A stretch of DNA of 64,000 bases from Kluyvera intermedia (GTDB lineage Bacteria; Pseudomonadota; Gammaproteobacteria; Enterobacterales; Enterobacteriaceae), in the NCBI RefSeq assembly GCF_034424175.1, contig NZ_CP139986.1, forward strand, positions 1,612,001-1,676,000, in the 5' to 3' direction. Every line of letters begins with the position of its first letter. Position 1 is the stretch's first letter. Positions 58,598-64,000 of this stretch are shown piece by piece. The notes below the pieces were generated by a model. That model was not told the DNA's origin, made no database searches, and saw only the letters and a program-made list of their open reading frames with translations. A program made the translations under genes and the position numbers.

Positions 58598-60283
58598 ATG
58601 AAAACGCTGCTGATTATCGATGCCAAACTCGGACAGGCTCGCGCTTATATGGCGAAGACCCTGCTGGGAACAGCTGCGCAGAAAGCGCATCTGGAGTTGA
58701 TTGATAACCCAAATGACGCCGACCTGGCGATCGTATTGGGATCCACACTGCCAGTTGATACTGCGCTGGTGGGCAAACAGGTTTACCTCGGCGACATCAA
58801 CCGTGCGGTTGCGCACCCTGAACTGTTCCTGAGCGAAGCAAAATCACACGCTTTACCGTACGAAGCGCCAGCGCAGGCTGAGCCAACAGCGACCGGTGCG
58901 GTGAAACGCATTGTTGCCGTAACCGCCTGTCCGACTGGTGTCGCGCATACCTTTATGGCGGCAGAAGCGATTGAAACCGAAGCCAAAAAACGCGGCCTGT
59001 GGGTGAAAGTAGAAACCCGTGGTTCCGTGGGTGCGGGTAATGCTATTACGCCAGAAGAAGTTGCCCAAGCGGATCTGGTGATTGTGGCGGCGGATATCGA
59101 AGTCGATCTGGCGAAGTTTGCTGGTAAACCGATGTACCGCACCACGACCGGTCTGGCGCTGAAGAAAACCGCGCAGGAACTGGATAAAGCCGTGGTTGAG
59201 GCGAAGCCTTATCAGCCAACTGGGCAGAAATCACCTGCCGATAGCGCGAAGAAAGAGAGCGGTGGTGGAGCATATCGTCACCTGCTGACCGGCGTATCTT
59301 ATATGCTGCCGATGGTTGTTGCGGGCGGTCTGTGTATCGCGCTCTCCTTCGCATTCGGTATTAAAGCCTTTGAAGTGAAAGGCACGCTGGCGGCGGCGCT
59401 GATGCAAATTGGCGGCGGTTCAGCCTTTGCCTTGATGGTCCCTGTGCTGGCGGGCTTTATTGCTTTCTCCATCGCTGACCGTCCGGGTCTGACCCCAGGT
59501 CTTATCGGTGGTATGTTGGCCGTCAGCGGTGGTTCCGGCTTTATTGGCGGTATCATTGCGGGCTTCCTGGCCGGTTATGTCGCACGTTTGATTAGCACCA
59601 AGCTGAAACTGCCACCGAGCATGGAAGCGCTGAAGCCTATTCTGATTATCCCGCTGGTTTCCAGCCTGATTGTTGGTCTGGCGATGATCTACCTCATCGG
59701 TACGCCGGTTGCGGCACTGCTGAACTGGCTGACCCACTGGCTGCAAACCATGGGCACCGCGAATGCGGTACTGTTGGGGGCAATTCTCGGCGCGATGATG
59801 TGTACCGATATGGGTGGCCCGGTAAACAAAGCGGCATATGCCTTTGGTGTGGGCCTGTTGAGTACCCAAACCTATGCGCCGATGGCGGCGATTATGGCGG
59901 CCGGTATGGTGCCACCGCTGGCGATGGGTATTGCCACGCTGGTTGCGCGTAACAAGTTCGACAAAGGTCAACGTGAAGGTGGTAAAGCGGCGCTGGTTCT
60001 GGGTCTGTGCTTTATCTCTGAAGGGGCGATTCCGTTCGCGGCGCGTGACCCAATGCGTGTTCTGCCTTGCTGTATCGTCGGCGGCGCAGTGACCGGTGCT
60101 ATCTCGATGGCAGTTGGTGCGAAACTGATGGCACCGCACGGCGGCCTGTTCGTCCTGCTGATCCCGGGTGCGATTACGCCGGTACTCGGTTACCTGGTGG
60201 CGATTGTGGCCGGTACGCTGATTGCAGGTCTGGCTTACGCTGTGCTGAAACGTCCGGAAGGTGAGGTGGCTGCGAAAGCATAA
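58598..60283 (+). CDS. fruA: Fructose PTS enzyme IIB'BC FruA
   Basis: Membrane enzyme II that imports fructose as fructose-1-phosphate. The product is 561 residues (E. coli 563). An N-terminal degenerate IIB' domain (about 1-90) is followed by the active IIB domain with Cys111 in VTACPTGVAHTFMAAEAIE, then the IIC domain from about 230 (YRHLLTGVSYMLPMVVAGG) with about nine helices and GGMLAVSGGSGFIGGIIAGFLAG. It starts 15 bp after fruK. Confidence 0.97.
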   Translation: MKTLLIIDAKLGQARAYMAKTLLGTAAQKAHLELIDNPNDADLAIVLGSTLPVDTALVGKQVYLGDINRAVAHPELFLSEAKSHALPYEAPAQAEPTATGAVKRIVAVTACPTGVAHTFMAAEAIETEAKKRGLWVKVETRGSVGAGNAITPEEVAQADLVIVAADIEVDLAKFAGKPMYRTTTGLALKKTAQELDKAVVEAKPYQPTGQKSPADSAKKESGGGAYRHLLTGVSYMLPMVVAGGLCIALSFAFGIKAFEVKGTLAAALMQIGGGSAFALMVPVLAGFIAFSIADRPGLTPGLIGGMLAVSGGSGFIGGIIAGFLAGYVARLISTKLKLPPSMEALKPILIIPLVSSLIVGLAMIYLIGTPVAALLNWLTHWLQTMGTANAVLLGAILGAMMCTDMGGPVNKAAYAFGVGLLSTQTYAPMAAIMAAGMVPPLAMGIATLVARNKFDKGQREGGKAALVLGLCFISEGAIPFAARDPMRVLPCCIVGGAVTGAISMAVGAKLMAPHGGLFVLLIPGAITPVLGYLVAIVAGTLIAGLAYAVLKRPEGEVAAKA

Positions 60284-60297
60284 GCCTCGCTGCCAAC

Positions 60298-60329
60298 AAA
60301 AAAGGGCCGATGATTCGGCCCTTTTTTTA
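60298..60329 (+). terminator. Rho-independent terminator of fruBKA
   Basis: aaagggccga/tcggcccttt, with loop tgat, is followed by five more T residues. It lies 15 bp after the fruA stop. Confidence 0.92.
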
Positions 60330-60341
60330 TGTTCACCGTCG

Positions 60342-60370
60342 GTAGCCCGTCCAGGCGCAGCGCCGCCGGG
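60342..60370. repeat. Single REP unit between fruA and nfo
   Basis: gtagcccgtccaggcgcagc followed by gccgccggg matches the REP arm at 102-130 with two substitutions. It is a single unpaired copy 14 bp from the nfo stop. Confidence 0.75.
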
Positions 60371-60383
60371 GAATTCTGGACAA

Positions 60384-61241
60384 TCAGGCAGCCGCAGTCT
60401 CAGTCTGCTGCGCCTTCAGCCAGGCAATCTCTTCCGCCCAGATATCCGGGTTAACGGTTTCTAATACCAGCGGAATACCGTCAAAACGATTGTCCTGCAT
60501 AATCCAGCGGAAGGCATCATGACCAATATTACCTTCACCCAAACTGTGGTGACGGTCAACGCGACTGCCGAATGCGCTTTTGGCGTCGTTCAAGTGCATG
60601 CCGCGCAGATAGTTAAAGCCCACGATGCGCTCAAATTCAGCAAAGGTTTCGGCACAAGCTTCGCTGGTGCGTAGGTCATAGCCAGCGGCAAAGGCGTGAC
60701 AGGTGTCGATACACACGCCGACGCGGGACTTATCCTCAACGCCGTCGATGATCGCCGCCAGATGCTCAAACTTAAAGCCAAGATTGCTGCCTTGCCCAGC
60801 GGTATTCTCAATCACCGCCGTAACCCCTTCGGTTTGCGACAGGGCGATATTGATCGACTCGGCAATGCGCGCCAGACACTTGTCTTCCTCAATCTGTAAT
60901 AGGTGACTGCCCGGGTGGAAGTTCAGCAACGTCAGCCCAAGCTGCTGACAGCGCGTCAGTTCGTCGATAAAGGCTTCGCGGGATTTCTCCAGCGCCTCTT
61001 CAACCGGGTGACCAAGGTTAATCAGATAGCTGTCATGGGGGAGAATTTGTGCTGGAGTGTAGTGATACTTTTCACAAGCGGCTTTGAAATCGTCGATGAT
61101 CTCAGTGGTTAACGGTGCCGCACGCCACTGGCGCTGGTTTTTGGTGAACAGGGCGAATGCGGTCGCTTCGATTTCTGCGGCGCGAATCGCGGCATTAGCT
61201 AAACCGCCAGCGGCGCTGACGTGCGCTCCAATGTATTTCAT
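60384..61241 (-). CDS. nfo: Endonuclease IV (Nfo)
   Basis: Zinc-dependent AP endonuclease of base-excision repair, SoxRS-inducible in E. coli. The product is 285 residues, the same as E. coli. It is a TIM-barrel with the trinuclear zinc ligands in family motifs [47 protein letters not shown] and the final LETVNPD. It lies 66 bp downstream of yeiH on the same strand, with a hairpin between them. Confidence 0.98.
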   Translation of the reverse strand: MKYIGAHVSAAGGLANAAIRAAEIEATAFALFTKNQRQWRAAPLTTEIIDDFKAACEKYHYTPAQILPHDSYLINLGHPVEEALEKSREAFIDELTRCQQLGLTLLNFHPGSHLLQIEEDKCLARIAESINIALSQTEGVTAVIENTAGQGSNLGFKFEHLAAIIDGVEDKSRVGVCIDTCHAFAAGYDLRTSEACAETFAEFERIVGFNYLRGMHLNDAKSAFGSRVDRHHSLGEGNIGHDAFRWIMQDNRFDGIPLVLETVNPDIWAEEIAWLKAQQTETAAA

Positions 61242-61248
61242 ATCGTTA

Positions 61249-61285
61249 AACCCGCCATACTCAAAAGGGGAGAGTATAGCGGGTT
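61249..61285 (-). other. Stem-loop at the nfo 5' end
   Basis: aacccgccatactc at 61249-61262 pairs with gagtatagcgggtt at 61272-61285, 13 of 14 positions, across a 9-nt loop. On the minus strand the upstream arm contains TATACT, a plausible -10 for nfo, and the hairpin ends 7 bp before the ATG with gggttt after it. It may stop yeiH read-through or shape nfo translation. Confidence 0.55.
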
Positions 61286-61307
61286 GGTCGTGCTGAGTCG
61301 TGTTCCT

Positions 61308-62360
61308 TTATGCCATCACGGAATGAATACCCACGTTAATCGCGGCACCACCGACAATCAGCCAAATGAACAGAACCAGCGCCATCAGCAGCGGTTTAGC
61401 ACCGGCTTTTTTCAGCGCGCTAATGTGGGTCGTCACCCCCAGCGCTGCCATCGCCATCGCCAGCAGGATGGTGTCGAGCGTAATCAACATCTGCACCACG
61501 CTTTGTGGCAGCAGGTGGAACGAGTTAAAGATAGCCACCACGATAAACAGAATGGCAAACCACGGAATGGTGATTTTGCTTTTCTGCTCTGCGTTAGCCG
61601 GAGCCAGTGCTTTGACGCGGGCCGCCATAAACAGCAGGAACGGCGCTAACATCATCACACGCAGCATTTTGGCTATCACCGCAGCGTTTTCTGCTTCCGG
61701 ACTAATCGCATGACCGGCTGCGACTACTTGCGCCACTTCATGCATGGTGGAGCCGATATAAATCCCGTAGGTTTCCGGGCTAAACCAGTGTGCAAGCAGC
61801 GGGTACATAGCGGGATAGAGGAAAATCGCCAGCGTACCGAAAATCACCACCGTTGCTACGGCGACCGTCACTTTGCTGGCCTCAGCTTTGACCACTGGTT
61901 CTGTTGCCAATACCGCTGCTGCACCGCAAATACTGCTCCCGGCACCAATCAGCCAACTGGTATGTTTATCCAGCCCGAAGACTTTCTGTCCTAACCAACA
62001 GGCGATGAAGAACGTGCTGGTTAGTGTCAGAACGTCAATGATGATGCCGCTGACGCCAACGTCAGCAATTTGGGCAAAAGTCAGACGGAAGCCATACAGG
62101 ATAATCCCCAGTCTTAATAAATGCTGCTTGGCGAAAACGACCCCGCCATCGCACGACTGCCATAGTTTCGGATATACCGTGTTACCGATGACCATCCCGA
62201 ATAAAATAGCCAGCGTCAGCGCGCTCATCCCCGCACCCGCAATCGCCGGTACGCTACCTGCCCATACCGCCGCGCCGGTGATGACTGCGGTGAGCGCGAG
62301 CCCAGGAATAAAGTGTTTGATACTACGATGATGATGCGTCTGTAAGGTGACTTGTGTCAT
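61308..62360 (-). CDS. yeiH: UPF0324 membrane protein YeiH
   Basis: Polytopic inner-membrane protein of 350 residues (E. coli 349) with about ten helices. The UPF0324/YeiH family has been proposed to export sulfate or related anions, but the function is not established. Typical segments are GIILYGFRLTFAQIADVGVSG, LIGAGSSICGAAAVLATEPVVKA and MHEVAQVVAAGHAIS. It is divergent from its probable regulator yeiE. The ribosome-binding site ggagaagg lies upstream of the ATG. Confidence 0.93.
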   Translation of the reverse strand: MTQVTLQTHHHRSIKHFIPGLALTAVITGAAVWAGSVPAIAGAGMSALTLAILFGMVIGNTVYPKLWQSCDGGVVFAKQHLLRLGIILYGFRLTFAQIADVGVSGIIIDVLTLTSTFFIACWLGQKVFGLDKHTSWLIGAGSSICGAAAVLATEPVVKAEASKVTVAVATVVIFGTLAIFLYPAMYPLLAHWFSPETYGIYIGSTMHEVAQVVAAGHAISPEAENAAVIAKMLRVMMLAPFLLFMAARVKALAPANAEQKSKITIPWFAILFIVVAIFNSFHLLPQSVVQMLITLDTILLAMAMAALGVTTHISALKKAGAKPLLMALVLFIWLIVGGAAINVGIHSVMA

Positions 62361-62414
62361 AACCTTCTCCTTTGTCTGGCTAAAAGATTACGCTCGACTG
62401 GCTTAAAGATAAAA

Positions 62415-62436
62415 TTGATTATATATTTATAATTAA
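62415..62436. promoter_or_regulatory. Candidate YeiE operator between yeiH and yeiE
   Basis: attata and tataat form a perfect inverted repeat at 62418-62433, extended by two more pairs after one mismatch to 62415-62436. Its position between a LysR gene and its divergent neighbour suggests an autoregulatory LysR site. Confidence 0.45.
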
Positions 62437-62478
62437 TCGTAATAACTGGTAAGGGCGGCCCTGACAGGCTGAAGACAT

Positions 62479-63345
62479 ATGCATATCACGCTGCGGCAAT
62501 TAGAAGTTTTTGCTGAGGTGCTAAAAAGCGGCTCCACCACGCAGGCCTCGCAGATGCTGGCACTGTCACAATCGGCGGTCAGTGCGGCGCTGACTGACCT
62601 CGAAGGTCAGCTTGGGGTGCAGATGTTTGACCGGGTCGGAAAGCGCCTGGTCGTGAATGAACATGGGCGCTTGTTATACCCGCGCGCGCTCGCGCTACTA
62701 GAGCAGGCGGGCGAAATAGAACAACTGTTTCGCGAAGATAACGGGGCTATCCGGGTCTATGCCAGTAGCACCATCGGTAACTATATTCTGCCGGAGGTCA
62801 TCGCGCGTTATCGCAAGGATTTCCCCACATTGCCGCTGGAGATGAGCGTCGGTAATAGTCAGGATGTGATTAACGCGGTGGCGGATTTTCGCGTTGATAT
62901 CGGACTGATTGAAGGGCCATGCCACTCGGCGGACATTATTGCCGAACCGTGGCTCGATGATGAATTGGTGGTATTCTGCGCGCCTGACAGCGCCTGGATA
63001 ACCGGTGAGGTCACGCTAGATACGTTGGCAAAAGCACCATGGATCCTGCGAGAAAAAGGGTCAGGTACGCGGGAGATTGTTGATTACCTGCTGCTTTCCC
63101 ATTTGCCGCAATTCCAGATGGGCATGGAGCTTGGCAACTCCGAAGCCATCAAACATGCCGTGCGCCATGACTTAGGCATCAGCTGTTTATCCCGCCGGGT
63201 GATTGCCGAACAGCTAGCGGTTGGTTCGCTGGTAGAAGTGGCCATTCCATTACCAACGTTAAGCCGCACCCTGTGGCGGATTCATCACCGGCAGAAGCAT
63301 CTCTCTAACGCGCTAAAGCGTTTTCTTCACTACTGCGATATCTAA
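62479..63345 (+). CDS. yeiE: LysR-family regulator YeiE
   Basis: LysR-type regulator of 288 residues (E. coli 293). The helix-turn-helix is at about 15-40 ([28 protein letters not shown]), and the effector domain starts at about 90 ([22 protein letters not shown]). In E. coli YeiE has been linked to iron/lysine-related genes and in Cronobacter to sulfite response and virulence. It is divergent from yeiH and upstream of lysP, as in E. coli. Confidence 0.95.
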   Translation: MHITLRQLEVFAEVLKSGSTTQASQMLALSQSAVSAALTDLEGQLGVQMFDRVGKRLVVNEHGRLLYPRALALLEQAGEIEQLFREDNGAIRVYASSTIGNYILPEVIARYRKDFPTLPLEMSVGNSQDVINAVADFRVDIGLIEGPCHSADIIAEPWLDDELVVFCAPDSAWITGEVTLDTLAKAPWILREKGSGTREIVDYLLLSHLPQFQMGMELGNSEAIKHAVRHDLGISCLSRRVIAEQLAVGSLVEVAIPLPTLSRTLWRIHHRQKHLSNALKRFLHYCDI

Positions 63346-63479
63346 ATCAGGCAGCGGGTGCTTTACTTATAATAAGGGCGCAATCATGAAGCTCTCTTAT
63401 AACTGCGCATTTCTGCCGTGAAATGCGCAGATCGTCTGCTACAATCTCGCCTCATTTTTTGGATGGATAGCATTTTCAC

Positions 63480-64000
63480 ATGGGTTCCGAATCAAAAACC
63501 ACACAAGCGCCCGCGTTACGTCGCGAACTCAAGGCGCGTCACCTGACGATGATCGCCATCGGTGGCTCCATCGGTACAGGTCTTTTTGTTGCATCTGGTG
63601 CAACCATTTCCGCGGCGGGTCCAGGCGGCGCACTGTTTTCCTATATTCTGATTGGCCTGATGGTGTACTTCCTGATGACCAGTCTGGGCGAACTGGCGGC
63701 GTATATGCCGGTATCCGGTTCGTTCTCCACCTACGGCCAGAACTATGTTGAAGAAGGTTTTGGTTTCGCGCTGGGCTGGAACTATTGGTACAACTGGGCG
63801 GTGACTATCGCCGTTGACCTGGTGGCGGCACAGCTGGTGATGAACTGGTGGTTCCCGGACACCCCGGGCTGGATCTGGAGTGCGCTGTTCCTGTGCGTCA
63901 TTTTCCTGCTGAACTACATCTCAGTGAAAGGCTTCGGTGAAGCAGAATACTGGTTCTCGCTGATTAAAGTGACCACCGTTATCATCTTTATCATCGTGGG
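63480..64000 (+). CDS. lysP: Lysine-specific permease LysP (partial, runs off window end)
   Basis: APC-superfamily lysine:H+ symporter and co-sensor of CadC. Only the first 173 codons are in the window. The translation begins MGSESKTTQAPALRRELKAR and continues with GGSIGTGLFVASGATIS, ELAAYMPVSGSFSTYGQNYV and GWNYWYNWAVTIAVDLVAAQ, matching E. coli LysP almost throughout. The ATG at 63480 aligns with the family. The 134-bp gap after yeiE contains its promoter region. Confidence 0.96.
   Translation, partial: MGSESKTTQAPALRRELKARHLTMIAIGGSIGTGLFVASGATISAAGPGGALFSYILIGLMVYFLMTSLGELAAYMPVSGSFSTYGQNYVEEGFGFALGWNYWYNWAVTIAVDLVAAQLVMNWWFPDTPGWIWSALFLCVIFLLNYISVKGFGEAEYWFSLIKVTTVIIFIIV

Noticed and set aside
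1..64000. CRISPR array, prophage, insertion sequence or toxin-antitoxin system
   Set aside because: No regularly spaced direct repeats, integrase, transposase or recognisable toxin-antitoxin pair was seen in the window.

Overview
This window is chromosomal DNA from a member of the Enterobacteriaceae. Nearly every gene has a close counterpart in the E. coli K-12 lysP to ubiG interval (about 48-50 min), in the same relative order but on the opposite strand in this window. GyrA carries Thr at position 83, as described for Citrobacter freundii, Klebsiella aerogenes and K. oxytoca, whereas E. coli has Ser. A PehX-type polygalacturonase and an mgtE gene are also present. I place the organism in the Citrobacter/Klebsiella/Kluyvera/Enterobacter part of the family and do not assign a genus.

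Layout. 0-16.9 kb: ubiG, gyrA, the Rcs phosphorelay (rcsC, rcsB, rcsD), the antisense RNA micF, porin ompC, apbE, the alkylation-repair operon ada-alkB and the exporter yojI. 16.9-19.6 kb: an mgtE Mg2+ channel gene and a SulP-type anion transporter, convergent and overlapping, which are absent from this position in E. coli. 19.8-22.1 kb: mqo and eco. 22.3-28.5 kb: an accessory block where E. coli K-12 has nap, ccm, narP and yejO. It holds a LysR/SDR pair, a gtrA-gtrB-glucosyltransferase O-antigen modification cassette and two small exported proteins I cannot assign. 28.7-31.9 kb: yejM, yejL, yejK. 32.2-34.1 kb: inserted pehX. 34.2-49.7 kb: rplY, a TudS-like gene, blc, radD, rsuA, bcr, yejG, the peptide importer yejABEF, pdeN, mepS and lpxT. 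49.7-53.7 kb: yeiR, yeiQ and a divergent uxuA that is not at this site in E. coli. 54-64 kb: yeiP, yeiW, setB, fruBKA, nfo, yeiH, yeiE and the start of lysP.

Functional themes are envelope homeostasis (Rcs, OmpC/MicF, YejM, MepS, LpxT, Blc), sugar and uronate use (FruBKA under Cra-like operators, UxuA/YeiQ under UxuR-like operators, PehX with a KdgR-like operator), DNA repair (Ada, AlkB, RadD, Nfo) and transport (YejABEF, Bcr, SetB, YojI, MgtE, SulP). REP/BIME palindromes separate many units.

I found no CRISPR array, integrase, transposase, tRNA or rRNA. The least explained material is the exported-protein pair at 27.2-28.5 kb. Most other novelty is in gene placement and in predicted regulatory sites. 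All assignments come from reading the sequence and recalling family members; no database search was run.
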